The notes: generated from the letters alone by a model not told the origin. A stretch of 64,000 nt of DNA from Daucus carota subsp. sativus (GCF_001625215.2 NC_030384.2:42256390-42320389), one strand, 5' to 3'; counted from the first letter of the stretch, positions 22,585 through 35,958 are shown. Made by a program: numbers and translations.

Positions 22585-25500
22585 GCTACAATTAAACAAC
22601 ATTAGTACTAGTAGTATTACATGCCTCAATCTCAATCCCAGCACCAAAAAGATTCATAAAGGTCCAAACTTTATTGTATCCAAACCTATTTACCATTCAA
22701 ATTTGCTAACCCCATATGTATTTCATCAAAAGATCACACCTTTAAAGCAAATGTCGTCAATTAAAAGCTCTTTGATTGACCCTGATGGTGGTTCTCTGGT
22801 TGATCTTGTGGTGCCTGAGGCACAGAGGGCTGTTAAGGCTTCTGAGGCCGAGTCTTTGCCGAAAGTGAAGCTGACCAAGATTGATTTTGAATGGGTTCAT
22901 GTGATTAGTGAGGGTTGGGCTAACCCATTGAAAGGGTTTATGAGGGAGAATGAGTATTTGCAGAGCTTGCATTTCAATTCTTTGAAAATGGAAGATGGGT
23001 CTGTTGTTAATATGTCACTTCCCATTGTTTTGGCTATTGATGACGATGCTAAACAGACTATTGGGAGCTCTCCTGATGTTGCATTGCTCGGGCCTAATCA
23101 GGATTTGGTCGCAATTCTTAGGAGGTTAGTCCTTCAAGCATCTTTTGTCTGTGATCAATATATACCGGAAATTCATAACAAAGAAGCATGTTTTGGTTAA
23201 GAAGCCTACAAGTGAGCCCATATAAGTTTTCATCTTTGAATCCATAATTTTTATTTTGGCAGTTGGATGATGTTTCTGACTGTTCAGTCATCAGTGTTTG
23301 CTATTTGATATCAAATTGTATCGAGCCATATTTACTGTAGTGGTTGCCAGTCTCAAAGATATGCTTATATGAATGTATGCATATGTGTCTTTCAAGTTTC
23401 AAGTCTAATACCCATGAAACTTCTCTGAAAACTGAACTCTTAAAGGTTGTGCTCACTTGGTTGGAAAGGAACAGGGGAGAATGGAATGAAAGATTATAAA
23501 CAAAATTTATGAAGACAGAAACAGTAAAGGATTGTATAGTGAATAAACATGAAGGAGTAGAAGATTTTTATGATGAAGATTGTAGGGAAAATGAGGAAGT
23601 TGGAGAATAGAGCTTTCTTTCCGAAACAGACGGGTCAGAATTTTAGTGTAATTTGTTAGGAAAGGAATGGAGGAAAGGAATAAAAATTATAAAACATTCC
23701 CTCCAATCCCTCCCAAATATGAATACAAATGTCACTCCATTTCTTCCCCTCCCAATTCCATCCAAGTGAGCACAAGCTTAGATAGATTAGTGGGGTTGAG
23801 AGTGATTGGCGATTTTGCCTATTTCCATACAGCACATGCATTTGAACACACAATAGAAGAATCATTCTGCCTTAGACTCTGTTTCATTGATTGTGCATAG
23901 CAGGATCAATATTTATGTTTGCGTCATCAGCAGAGAGCCAAAATCTTGTTTAAACATTTATGGAGTACATTGAAATTCTAGTCTGTGGTCATATTCTATC
24001 TTGCTGGATATTGTTTTTTTTCCCCTCCAATTGATGGTCGCTTATTATCTTATGTGGTTATATATATAGCTAGCTCGCATTATATGCTAATTTTTTATTT
24101 CCGCTCTTGTTGAATGCCGGGTATATAGAGTTTAAGCAGTCGATTCTGTAGAATACATCAGAAGTTGTCTGTCCATTCATGCAGGTATATGTATCTGAAA
24201 AAAGAATCATCACTCTTTGATCACATTTCTGAATCCCTGTTTTCTCTCTGAGTGTGTCTTGTGTGTGTGTGAGCGCACACACTAGTGGAATTTATATTAT
24301 TTTGGTTTTTGGTATGCTCTTGTGTGTGAGGTTTCTTTTTTGTACTTGGTAATTTAATTTGTCTAGTTCCAGTTATAGCAAATGTCATTATATACAATCT
24401 TATCCTGCAACAGGGTTGAAATTTATAAACATAACAAAGAAGAAAGAATTGCTAGAACATGGGGAACTGTTGCTCCAGGATTACCTTATGTAGAGGAGGT
24501 AATTACTCCAGCTGGAAATTGGCTAATTGGTGGAGATCTCGAGGTTTTAAAACCTATCAAATACAATGATGGTCTTGATCACTACAGACTGTCTCCCCAA
24601 CAACTCAGAAAAGAATTTGATCGTCGTCAGGCCGATGCAGTGTTTGCTTTTCAATTAAGGAATCCTGTGCACAATGGTCATGCATTGCTAATGAATGACA
24701 CAAGAAGGAGACTTTTAGAAATGGGTTACAAAAATCCAATTCTTTTGCTTCATCCTTTGGGAGGTTACACAAAGGCTGATGACGTGCCTCTGGATGTTCG
24801 TATGGAACAACATAGCAAGGTAAATTTCAAAGTTTCTATTCATTACACTTATATCTATAGTAGGATATGGCTGTAGACTGAATATATATTATTGGAACTG
24901 AACACAAGAAATTATAATCCAAAGATGTGCAGGACCCAAATTTTTGTGTTTGGTTTCTGCAGATGGTCAAGTTTTGTTATCATTCTCATGTCTTCTTATA
25001 GCTGTTTATCGCAATCTACTGGTTATTGGTCTGAAGCTTGACATTTCCCCTACATGTTCAGCCAATATTTTACTAGAACTGTTTTTACATCTAGGTCTTA
25101 GAAGATGGAGTCCTTGACCCTGAGACTACGATTGTAGCTATATTTCCATCTCCGATGCATTATGCTGGTCCAACAGAAGTACAATGGCATGCCAAAGCAA
25201 GGATTAATGCTGGTGCTAATTTCTACATTGTTGGTCGTGATCCCGCTGGTATGGGCCATCCAACGGAAAAGAGGGATCTATATGATCCTGATCACGGGAA
25301 AAAGGTTCTCAGCATGGCTCCTGGACTAGAGAAGTTGAACATTCTGCCATTCAAGGTATGTTCCATAAAATCATAATATTTAGATTTATTGATAGCATTT
25401 AATGCAATAACAGATGATGTGACCTCCTGTTCCTGCATATATACTTACATCTGTAGTTATCAGCCTTGACAGGCGTGAAACCTGGGAATTTATACTTTAT

Positions 25501-26703
25501 TTGTAAGGTTCTTCTGTGGTGTCTCAAATGAGTGTAGATTGCATCTGCATATAAGCTCAGATTCACATCCCACAAACAGACCTAGAAGTTATAGTACGTA
25601 CCTGATGTTGCACATTTTAACATTCTAGAAAATATTGAGCAGGAATAATTATTATTCGAATGTTGACAAAACTTAAAAGATGTATAGCAAATGTCTAGGC
25701 TTTTTAATTAAGTGCAAAGAGTTGTGAAAAAATTCAAGGAGCAATATCTTATTATTCTGCTTGTGCTTATGATGCCTCTTTTCGGGTTAACATTATAACA
25801 AAGGCATTTAAATAAAATAGTATTACTATATTTTTCATCAAACTTAATAGTTGAGTCTGGTTGATTTAAACTTAAAACTGCGATGAAAGTGAGGTAGGTA
25901 AAAGAGCAATGACAAGATTCTAATATTTGCGAAAAAAATGAATCGGATAAAGGAAAAAGCATTATGTGTTAGTTCAAGCGAAAATATTCACTTTTAATTT
26001 GTGGAATGGTATCAGTGTTGGCATGTGTATTATTGTGCATATATTTTCATCAAGCAGCCTATAGTATGCAATGCAGATGGTCAGTAATTCTAATATAATT
26101 TCTTTGTATTATCTCTTCTAGTTTAATCATAAGTATGCTGGTTGTGAAACTCTCGTGCTTGACTTCTATTTTAAATAAACCTATCTGATATCTTCACTAG
26201 TACGAAGCAAAGATGCAAAAGTTCGTTACTTCAAGCATTGGTCAGTGGTCTCTTGAGTAAATCTTCTATATATAATGTTGCAGGTGGCAGCATATGATAC
26301 AGTGGAAAAGAAAATGGCATTCTTTGATCCATCACGAGCTAAAGATTTCCTGTTCATATCTGGAACCAAGGTGAGACTAGTATTTGTATATTGTCATGCT
26401 CTCACTAAAGCAATTACCAGCTTAAAAAAACAAAATTCTTTATTAATAGTATAGGAATTCTTTGATCTACCAACTGAGATTTGAAGATCAGATATATCTG
26501 CATTTTTTAATGGAATGAGCTATGCTAGTGAGAATTAAAGAATTTGTATGTGCCTATTGTAGATGCGCACATTTGCAAGAACTGGGGAGAACCCTCCTGA
26601 TGGTTTCATGTGTCCTAGTGGATGGCAAGTCCTAGTAAAATATTACGAGAGCCTGCAAGCTGAAGAAGAGGTCTCACAGAAATCAGCTGTGCTGTCGTCT
26701 TAA
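22568..26703 (+). CDS. APS: ATP sulfurylase (sulfate adenylyltransferase), plastid type
   Basis: Five exons: 22568-23124, 24414-24819, 25095-25355, 26284-26370, 26563-26703. They are in phase and give 483 residues. The enzyme makes adenosine 5'-phosphosulfate and pyrophosphate from ATP and sulfate, the first step of sulfate assimilation. The first 60 or so residues are rich in S, T, N and K with few acids, a chloroplast transit peptide. Family motifs are clear: [27 protein letters not shown] (HxGH-type ATP site), [34 protein letters not shown] and [10 protein letters not shown]. The first intron (1.29 kb) carries a MITE. The segment usually bearing the miR395 target (EYLQSLH here) is strongly diverged at the nucleotide level. 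Start chosen as the first in-frame ATG giving a full transit peptide; a uORF overlaps it. ATG at 22751 would leave almost no transit peptide. Confidence 0.96.
22952..22972 (+). other. Degenerate miR395 target position in ATP sulfurylase
   Basis: In Arabidopsis APS1 the miR395 site encodes EFLQTLH. The equivalent codons here encode EYLQSLH but, against a perfect miR395 complement recalled from memory, show about six mismatches and five G:U pairs, several of them in the seed-pairing 3' half. Regulation by canonical miR395 looks unlikely. Confidence 0.55.
23441..23780. mobile_element. MITE with GGTTGTGCTCACTTGG termini in ATP sulfurylase intron 1
   Basis: Left terminus GGTTGTGCTCACTTGG (from 23445) and right terminus CCAAGTGAGCACAAGC (to 23777) form an inverted repeat, flanked by TTA-like triplets as expected for Tourist/PIF-Harbinger insertions. 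The interior is rich in GGAATGGA/TCCATTCC words. A relative with the same architecture is at 52957-53285. Confidence 0.8.
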
Positions 26704-27208
26704 TATGCAACTGCTTGCTTAAGTTTCAACATATGGATTCCTTGAAAGTGAAATTTAATTTATTATAGGAGAGCTTATTGTGCGGCGATAAAGTTTCTTT
26801 TTCAATCGTTTTGCTGGCCTATATATTAATGATTGTAACATTTGGTCAGGGAAAGCAGTGCGACGAAATCTGAAGAGTTTTGTACTGTACATCTGTTCAC
26901 CTAATTGACATAATGAACAATACACAATACACAAATTTTCTCTATAACACTAATGCAGCTATAGTCAATGCACAGGAATACAACTTAGTGTAATCAATTC
27001 TTTTGCTCTTATGAGTTGATGAGAATTAGTCTATCCTGTGTTAGTTCTGTACATAAGAGAGAAAAGATTGAATATACAAGCTCATGACAATGGATGAAGC
27101 TTACAGATGAATGGAAGTGTAATCCACTGAAGACTCCTTGGTATAGATGAAGACTACCAATTTATAAGTAGAATCACTATTCTCTTGTAGGTTCTCCTAA
27201 GAATAGTA
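26704..27208. other. ATP sulfurylase 3' flank
   Basis: Non-coding DNA downstream of the stop codon, expected to hold the 3' UTR and poly(A) site of the ATP sulfurylase gene. No gene is seen. Confidence 0.4.
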
Positions 27209-27470
27209 CTCCTTCCGTCTCAAAATACTTTTCCAGTTTGTTTTTATCACGTTTGCCAACACGCATTTTTGGTCGTTAATATTTTTATTTTCGTATTAGT
27301 ATTAAATATAAAAACTTCATCGTATTAAAGTACTCGTGAATACAAATCAAACAAGATCACTCATGACTATATTTAGTCTTATAAATTTGATTTGACGTAA
27401 ATTAGTAATTTGTCTCATGTCATGAACAGTCCCGACATTTCAAACAGGAAAGTAAATAGAAACGTGGGAG
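27209..27470. mobile_element. Stowaway MITE, same family as the 46.9-47.4 kb pair
   Basis: Termini CTCCTTCCGTCTC and ACGTGGGAG, flanked by TA on both sides. The interior matches, in reverse orientation, the two elements at 46917-47436: TTTGCCAACACGCATTTTTG, TACTCGTGAATAC, AAGATCACTCATGACTATAT and CATGAACAGTCCCGACATTTC. It lies between the convergent ATP sulfurylase and FPP genes. Confidence 0.88.
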
Positions 27471-27784
27471 TAATTATTAAACTGTAGTAATATACAGATC
27501 CATTCGGCTACTAGCGAACATGGATAAGATCTAGCACATAGTGATAAACTTACCGTATTTAAGAAACATAATCTGTGCTCGTTTCTCGTTCATTTCTAGG
27601 AATGCATGCTTGCTTAATTGTTGCAACAGTTTTAAAATCTTTAGAAAGCCAACCAGAGAATAAAATGGAGCAAGTTTTTCATTTGGGAAAGCAATATGTA
27701 CAGGGCATACAGTCATCTGATTCTTAGTGAAATTATCTCAAAATATTACAACCAATAAATTTCCATACACGCAGCAAATGAGGC

Positions 27785-30700
27785 CTAGTTTTCACTTTTT
27801 GTTTTTGTAGAAAAGAATCTGCTGACACCTCGGTGTTTCTCTGGTTCCAAAGTGGAAGACGAAGAGCCTGACTTAGTTGGCCGGTGTTTTGGTTGATGCT
27901 TTGTACTGACTGGTGATCTTGATAGATTGCTTGCATCAGAATCTGATGGATAAATTGGCGTGCTAAATATATCCGAGTCACTCCCTACACGACGCTTAGT
28001 GGCAAAGTTAGCACGGACAGATGTGTCAACATTCTGCAAAAGCATACTACTAGATGTTAGTTTATCTTCAGGGAATATTTCATCCTTCCTTCGAGTCCCC
28101 TCCAGGGTTGGAGACCCCACAAATTCCATCTGAGGGCGCATCGAATCCAAGTGCTTGCCCAAAAGAAAAATGGTTTCTTGACACTCTGCTAGCTTCTCAG
28201 CAGCAGCCACTAACTCTGTCTCCTTAAATGACATACATTTTAAAAAAAAAAAAAAATCCTAATGAGGGACAATTGGAAAAGTAAAAAAGAAAAGGGAGAA
28301 TACCATTTCTATCCCAAAGCAAAAATATAGGAGGTTCAAAATTTAGAGAAGTGGAAAGAAATAACATGAACGGGCAGGACACACATCAACTTCATACTTG
28401 GCATCAAAACTATGTGCAAAAAAGACCTAAGTGCTATTTAATTCATAATAATCATATAAGCGTACCCCTTACTTCACATTTATAAAATTTTTAATGTTCC
28501 ATGTTTTAATGAACCAATTAGAACAATACTCTTTCCATTATGAAGAGAGTGGGTTGGTCAGATTTGATATGTTGATTACTAGTTTCCTCCAAGTTTACCC
28601 CTTATAAGAATTTTTAGTAAACAATGAAGAAGTATGACAATGCAAGTACATTATCAAATTTGAGTGGCGTTTTCTAATAAGCTGAAATTGACTCTTTGAT
28701 TGGAACTAAAATTGTCAAAGCCTTTTAGGCTTTACAGCAGGAGTATTGTATTTATAGTGGAGGGACTTTAAAGCAGACAAGTCCTATCGCAGTGATAAAG
28801 AATAATGACGTATACGTATTCTTATCTAATAAAACACACTCACACACCCACCTGGCCACCTTGCCTTGGACAGATACAACCTATAACAAGGATCAGAAGA
28901 TGCATGATGTAATTATGTGCAAGCTTATGTAGAAAGTCTTATACAAACAACTTGATTCGAAATTACCCAACTATCTATGATTAACAGTGAGACTTGAAAT
29001 AGTCATCCTCAGTGACTTACCAGAGCTGCTTATTTTTAGCAAGATTAGCATATAAAGGTGATTTAAGTTAAAATGATTAAAGATTTCTAATGGAACTGAT
29101 AGAGAAACATTATGTTCACGCCAGTAATAACTCAACTATAATTTATGCACATAGAGGAAGATTCAACTCTCACCTGGCTGCTTCTGGTATCTACTCGACC
29201 TACTGGGAAGTTCTCAACCCTGAAACACATCATTAAGCACAAACTTAGTGGTGTTTAGCATATAATAATGAAGCACAAAGTTACAAGGTTTTACACATAA
29301 GTATTGTACTAGTGTACTATCGGTGCTAGGGTACCTGCAAACACCAATAAAATATCACTGGCATTTAAGCATGTTACCTTATATTCGTAAAGAACAATAA
29401 TCATAACAGAAATTTGAAGGGAAGACATATATCCTATCATGTAAACGAAAATATTAGAGTCCAACACCTCTACACCCCTATAAAATTGTGTGAAAGGCCA
29501 TTTTGTGAACTCTTTATACAAAAGTGATAGATATTGATGTAAACATATAGCAATAGGCTGGACCAAACTATCATATAGACTAGAATTGTCACTAAAACGA
29601 ACTATTTGCTCAGTCAAAATTCTTTTTCTAACCTTTTTAAGTCTTCTTGGAGAACAATACATCTGGCAAAAGAATCCGCAAGATTCTTCCTCTCCTCTCG
29701 AAGTTCACTATTCAGACTCTCTACTTTTGCCTCCAGACAGTCTACCTTAATTTGTAACTCGTCTGCATGCTTTTCAAGCGATCTGTATGATTCAGCCATA
29801 CATTTTAGCTGCGTCTCGGCTAGACCATTCATGTTTTGAGCAGCTGTCAGTTGTGATTTAACTTCAGCCAGAAGTTCTTCAGTTTCTTGCAACCGAGACA
29901 TAGTGATTTCTAGATTTTTAGTCGATCTAGCAAGATCTGTCACCAAGTTATCTTTTTCTGATTTCAGTAACCTAAAGTCCTCCAATGAGCAATTCCATGA
30001 TGCAGTTTTCAATTCAGAGGTTGGAACAAAAGGAACATCATGGGGAATGTCAGGATCAGATGTTGAATCAGAAAAATGAGCACAACTGTCTGTGTAGTTC
30101 GTCACTGCCTTGTTCTCAGGCAAAGCAACTTTGTCTATGCAATCTGAAGTACTGGGTTCAGTTTCAATACATTTATAACCCAGGGCATCAAAATGAATAT
30201 AGTTTGCTTTACTGAATACTTGAGAAAGGCAAAGAATATAATTATTCAAGCTTCCTCTGTTGTTTATAACTTGATTAAAAGCAGCAGAGAATTCCTCCAA
30301 TATTTTGGTCAATTCATTTCCTTCCTGGGATGTGCCCTGTATAGCTTTCCCCTCTTTTCCAAGCAGCAATACAAATTCATAAATTTGAGATAAAGCAGCT
30401 GCCAGTTCTTCACTAATTGGATAAAAAACTTGATGGTCAGTTACAGTATTAGTATAGTATGGTTCTTCGATGAAAGAACTTGCAGAGTTTTGTCGCAAAC
30501 TTGCCTGCATGTTCTGTACTTCATTCCTGATGTCCTCCAAAAGTTTTTCTAGATCAGTATCCTTGGATGCACACTCAAATATCATCGAAATCCTTGACTG
30601 GAGTTTCATACAAGGTGACAGATCCCTTATATTTGATCTTTCAATTCCTAAAGACTCTGACCCTTGTTGATCTTGAAGTTGTAAACCCCTGGTGGAAGTG

Positions 30701-33700
30701 GCCTCTGACAGATCATGGTTCACAATTTCAAAGTTTCTGGCATCCAAATCAAAACTGGCCATTGTTTCGTTCGATTTTTTAGATGAATGTGCCAACTTTT
30801 CCATCTCTAGAAAGTCATCCATAAGTTCGAGCTGATCTGAATTTTCACCTTTTCTTGGACTGTCAATGTTCTTTCCTTTGTGAAGATTGCAGACCTCAGA
30901 GATCGCACGAGACCCAGCACATAATGCTTGATTCTCATTTCCATCATCAGACATGGATGTCATGCTGGGTGGGTTGCTTGCATTAAGACTGAAGGACCCT
31001 TCAGCCGGGATCTGACCATTAAGATTTGATGTATTTCTTCGCTGATTATTTGCTTGCAGTTGTGCTTCCAGACTTCGAAGTTTGGTGACTGTCTTGGCAC
31101 AAACACTCCGGGAAGCTTGCAATTCACTATTTCGCTTGGCCAAAGCTTCCTTCAGCATCTTTGTTTCCTCTTCCATTGCCAAAAGGCGTTCTGTGAGTAA
31201 CTCATTTTCTTTACGGTAATTTTGGACATTATCATGTGTAAAATCAGTGAACGGGTTCATGGATGGACTGGTAGAAGGCTTTGCAGGAGACCTCCTTAGA
31301 CGACTTTCTCCATAATCGCTGTCCATTCTCTCAACTTCTAGTTTCATTTGAGCTACTGCAGCTGGTCCAGGCAACTTCTTCTGGACAAGACCACGCAAAC
31401 GTTGACAGTCTGCTTCTAGCTTAGCTATCTTCTTCAACCCTTCTAAATTTTGTTTGTTTGCAACTTCAGCAGATCTAACACTCATGTTTTTTTCCTCATT
31501 ACGGATTTCTAACTCTTTCGCAACAACATGTAGCTCATATTTGAGTGAACTTATTTCCCTGCTGCAAGAGTCAATATTATTCTTCAACAGCTTAATCTCC
31601 GCATCAGCTTGAGATTTATCTTCGGTGATCTTGATCAGCATGTTAGAGCGCTCTTGCAAAGACCTCGAAATTGTGGCATTGTCAGAAGCAGATTTAAGAA
31701 GTTCCTGTTCTAAGTTACCTAACTGTGTTTCAAGCTCAAGCCTTATCATGTCAAACTGTTTTGTTTTCATGGCAACTTCATGAAGTGTCTCCTCGTGTTC
31801 CTCTTTCAAATTTCTAATTTGCCGCATACACTCTTTCACAGCACAATCTAACTGCGAGGCTCGATCTTCAGCAGTAAGCTTTAATAGTGCAACTGATTCT
31901 AGATTATTTTTCAGTGTCAATGCTTCTGCCTCGGCTTTCTCCCAACCTAATATAACAAAATATCAATTTATATATATATATATATTTGGTTTCCTGGGGA
32001 AGAAAGTATATATTAAGTTGTGTGAACTGGTATTCATGGAGGACCAGCACCAAATATACAAACCTGACACAGCTTCTTCGGCAACTTTGGCATGCTTTTT
32101 TACAAGGCTTTCCTTAGTCACCATCTCTAAATTTGCGGTAGATAGCTTTTCATTCAGTTCCTCTACCACATCTTCTAATTCTTTCACTTTATCATCATAT
32201 GAAGTCATTTGTTCATCATATTCCTTCACTCTATCCTTGTATATAGTCAATTGATCTTCATATTTCTTCACTTTATCCTCATATTTCTTCACTTTATCCT
32301 CATATGACTTTACTTGATCCTCCAACCCAGTTAGATGTGCATATGTGTCTACAGAAATCTGGACATACTTGGGATTTTTGCTGCTATCCTGCTTACCCAA
32401 GAAAGTAATAAAGCATATAAATAAAAAGAACTTAAGCAACTAGAATAATGCATGAGATGAAAGAGTAAGATTTTGGTGGCAGTAAAGCTCTTGCACTTAA
32501 TTAGCAGAGGAAAAAGAAAGAAAGAAAAACACTCTAGCAATTGAACTAGTAGATCTTACTAATATATACGGAAAGAAAGCAAAATCGATACAACATTAAA
32601 TTCATAACACAAAAGTAGCATATAAACTTGTCAAGCAAATATTCATAAAGGTATTCCTAATACTACAAAAACATGTTGATGTGGAAATTTAATAAATGTG
32701 CGCAAAATTCTAGGCAAGCCATATACTAAAGAAGACAACAATGTTGCACTTATATCATTATATGTACCTTGGCTGTTTATATGGGTGCATAAAGATTATG
32801 GCCATGTTTGGAAGTTAGAGGTTTGAAGCAAAATTAGAGGTTTGAGGTGTTTTATAGGTTTGACCACTAAAATAAGCTAATATTAGTGTTTGGTAGTTAG
32901 CGGATTCATATAGAGGTTTGGATCGAAAAAGCTAATTTTGAAAAAGCTACTTTGAGGAGCTTTTTGAATTAGCGGTTTTGGTTTGTGTTAGAAAAAGCTA
33001 ATCAATCAGCTATTTACCAAACAGTTTTACGAGAAACAGCTAATTCAATCCGCTAGTCAAAACATCTAATTCAATCAGCTAGTCAAAACAGCTAATTCGA
33101 TCCGCTAACCGCTAATTCCCAAACAGGGCCTATGGGGTCATACAAATCGGAGCATCGCCCTAGCATAATCCTATCCTCGTAGTTACCAAGTCACCAAAGG
33201 GTAAAAATGCAACAAGGGGTAGGCTGGCGAAAATTTCAAGTTTCCATATAATGCATATAGATGCCTAATGAAGGAAAGGAAGAAATCCATGCTGATAAGT
33301 GGTAAGAGGCTTTCGAGTATTAGAGTACAATATTACTGCAACATATGGAATTATGGGTATGGTATTTCAAATTCTTCAGTGACCATTTATCTGGGATTAT
33401 AACTTAATAAACTGAGATTTTCATTTAAATTATATTTTAATAGATGAAGACCATGTCCCTGATCAAGAAAGAACCAGATTCCAACCAAAAGATTTGGGGG
33501 GGCACATACATGCTTAAAAAAGCAAAGCATTGTACGGGAACAGAATACAATATTGTTTGATACGCATTTGCCAAATGGAGAAGTAACGACGACCTTCTAT
33601 TTCAAAAACTACGACTAGCTCATTGATAGAATATTTGGTCAAACCTATTCAGGTGTTAAGAACTTAAGATGCAGAAATTAATTATGTGAACAGTTAGACT

Positions 33701-33904
33701 TAGGAAGGTTCTATAGGTGAATAAGATATCTTGCATAGTCCATACAGAGGAAGTTATAACTGAGAAATTTAAAAATATTAAAGTTCATACATGAGATCCA
33801 GCTAGAATTGAAGGGGCACCCGCAGATTCTAATGTAGCAATAACTTTCTCGGTAGCTGCTTTATCAGAAGATTTCTTTTTCCAGGGCCAACTCCGTCGAT
33901 CCAT
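27785..33904 (-). CDS. Filament-like plant protein (FPP, DUF869), long coiled coil
   Basis: Five coding exons: 33904-33791, 32388-32064, 31946-29633, 29219-29174, 28222-27785. They are in phase and give 1078 residues. The N-terminus MDRRSWPWKKKSSDK is the FPP family hallmark, followed by YVQISVDTYAHLTGLEDQV and then long heptad-repeat coiled coils. Further family marks are GWEKAEAEAL, DCAVKECMRQIRNLKEEHEE, KKLPGPAAVAQMK(L/M)EVE and the C-terminal AAAEKLAECQETIFLLGKHL...RPQ. The tail is Ser-rich and basic. Two Arabidopsis FPPs (VETH1/VETH2) tether vesicles to cortical microtubules with COG2; which paralogue this one is cannot be told. The second coding exon could start at 32391 instead of 32388, adding one Gln. 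Residues 65-120 are an unusually regular heptad array. The first coding intron holds a MITE, and 5' UTR exons lie upstream. Confidence 0.93.
32143..32310 (-). repeat. In-frame 21-bp minisatellite coding FPP heptads
   Basis: Eight consecutive heptads (residues 65-120: KSYEDKV, KKYEDKV, KKYEDQL, TIYKDRV, KEYDEQM, TSYDDKV, KELEDVV, EELNEKL) are encoded by 21-bp units. The central units are nearly identical at DNA level (repeated TTCTTCACTTTATCCTCATA on the plus strand). Confidence 0.9.
32800..33130. mobile_element. MITE with GGCC(A/C)TGTTTGG termini in FPP intron
   Basis: Left end GGCCATGTTTGGAAGTTAG and right end CTAATTCCCAAACAGGGCC form an inverted repeat flanked by TAT triplets. The interior holds many direct and inverted copies of AGCTAATT/AATTAGC words. 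It sits in the intron between the first two coding exons of the FPP gene. Confidence 0.8.
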
Positions 33905-35634
33905 AATAGAATGTATAGCTGTAAATGGTATTATAATAACATCAGTGTCTGTTTGACTTGTAAAGACCAAAGTGATAAAGAAAAAAAGTTGAATGCATTC
34001 AACCAACAAAATTGAGCCTGAAATGCATTCTGTTGTGAACGGACATTTCCTTCGAGTACAACACCTTCAATGTGCAATTGTTAGGAATGTCTTAGAAGTT
34101 CATTTAAAATACATTGCAGCTCCACCACTGGGATCTTTTAACTTTACTTATTTGCAAGCAAAATAAACAGTTCCAACAATAAACGGTATACTTATGACAT
34201 ATGACTTAATGAACTATTTGCCACTCACTCTGATGTTCTTACCAGAGCAGTCCTTATATTCATTATGCAATCACTAAGAATGTGTTCGCATTTCAGTTAT
34301 CTACCAAAGCAGTTAAAATTAAATCATGATATTACCTAAAATATTAGAGTATAATAAGAAAGAAAAAGAAAGAATTTCTTACATGCATCCAGGTACATGA
34401 TTGACATTTAGAACTGTTAATTTATTGAACAATTACAATTATCTTGAACCCATAAAAAGATCAAGTGCAAATAAATAAAAATATAATAAGAGTAAGAAAG
34501 TTTAAACATACAGGATACTGCAAAAGAACACAATGATCTCATCAGGCATACTTAATTACGTAGATGTAACCAGAGTAGCAAGTAACCAGCCAATCCAATA
34601 TAGTAACATACGAATGAACGAGTACTTGTTTATCAAGTGAAACCCTTAGAAAGGCATAAACTGTTACTAAAAAGTAATCTAATCTTAGACAATAGACGTG
34701 CAGCTGAGTATGACTTTTTAGCTGGATTGGCATCATGAACTAACACACTTCCAGGTGCTATACCACTGGCCACTGGCCAATCACTAATGACCTATATGAT
34801 CTTGAAAACCAAGTAAAATAATATGTATGTAGAAAAAAGAGGGAGAGGGAGTTTTATGCTTTTACATGAATCTTGAGGTCTTAGAATAAATATGTACTCA
34901 TATACTAGCTTCTTCTGCTTTGGCTTCGGTAAATTAAGTCGATTTGACAAGAAGCAGCATGAAAGAAAGGATCAATGCACTATGAAAACTCAATTTTCTC
35001 ATCAAAACGATTTATAACCTTTTCCCAAAAATTAAATGTACAATAAAGTTGGGTTTGATTCATGCACACATAATCCCCAGACCATCTTGCTCTCAACTTT
35101 TGCAACTCTGGACTGTGCTCTAAATTAAACTATTTGGTATTCGAGTTATAACTATTAACATATTTTAGTCTTTTTCTTAGTTCATTGCTTCAGGATTAAA
35201 AGTGAGATCAATAGTCCTCTCGAAACATACTAGAGTACATTATAACTACAAATATATTAGAGCATAGTAACATGAGTACGAATCCTGATATTTCATGATT
35301 CTTGCATACAAACATAAGGCTATCGGATCGAAGCCTAAGACGGAGAAGTTTGCAGCATTGAGGACAGAACACTTGTCACCAAGACAAGTAATTCCAAATC
35401 TTAAATTTCGATATCGGATGCAATCCGGAACAAAAAACAATAACACTGGCATTTCAAAAATCCTAAAAGCACTGCCTTATTAAAGTTCAAGTCGAGATTC
35501 TATAGACAGAACAAAAATTAAATCGACTGCAGCAAATTTAAAATTAAAATAATAAAATAATTAGAGTTACAAAAGCTGAAATATTCTTATTATAACCGAA
35601 TATAATGACTACGCATCAAATGAGCAGAGTATAC

Positions 35635-35692
35635 CTAAGTTTAATCTGCAGTTAAGAATCTCAGAGCTCCTTTGAGTAAATCAGATTTGAGC
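35635..35692 (-). other. Predicted 5' UTR exon of the FPP gene
   Basis: On the minus strand, TTGTAG precedes 35692 and GTATAC follows 35635. A further donor, GTAAGT at 35838-35833, ends an earlier leader exon at 35839. A matching acceptor TTTACAG sits just before 33918, 14 bases upstream of the ATG at 33904. This suggests a leader of three exons, inferred from splice signals only. Confidence 0.5.
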
Positions 35693-35933
35693 CTACAATG
35701 AAATCAGTTATTAAACTTTATTAATTTACAAATCGAGAGAGGAATGAGTAAAAGTCAAGCTTGCTCATCTATATGTATATATTGTGTTGTGTGTGTGTTA
35801 TTGAGATGTTAAAGATGAGAAGTATGAAGCGAACTTACCGGTGGCAATGTAGCGTTGATGAAGAGTAGTGGAATAGTGTTTAGGTGCTTGCTACGCTCCC
35901 TGTTAATTTCAAAATATGCTACAGGAGAGAGAG

Positions 35934-35958
35934 AGAGATTGAGAGAGAGAGAGAGAGA
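35934..35958. repeat. (GA)n tract near the FPP transcription start
   Basis: Two GA/AG blocks separated by ATT, about 100 bp upstream of the first predicted leader donor. The transcript strand reads CT repeats, common near plant transcription starts. Confidence 0.75.
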
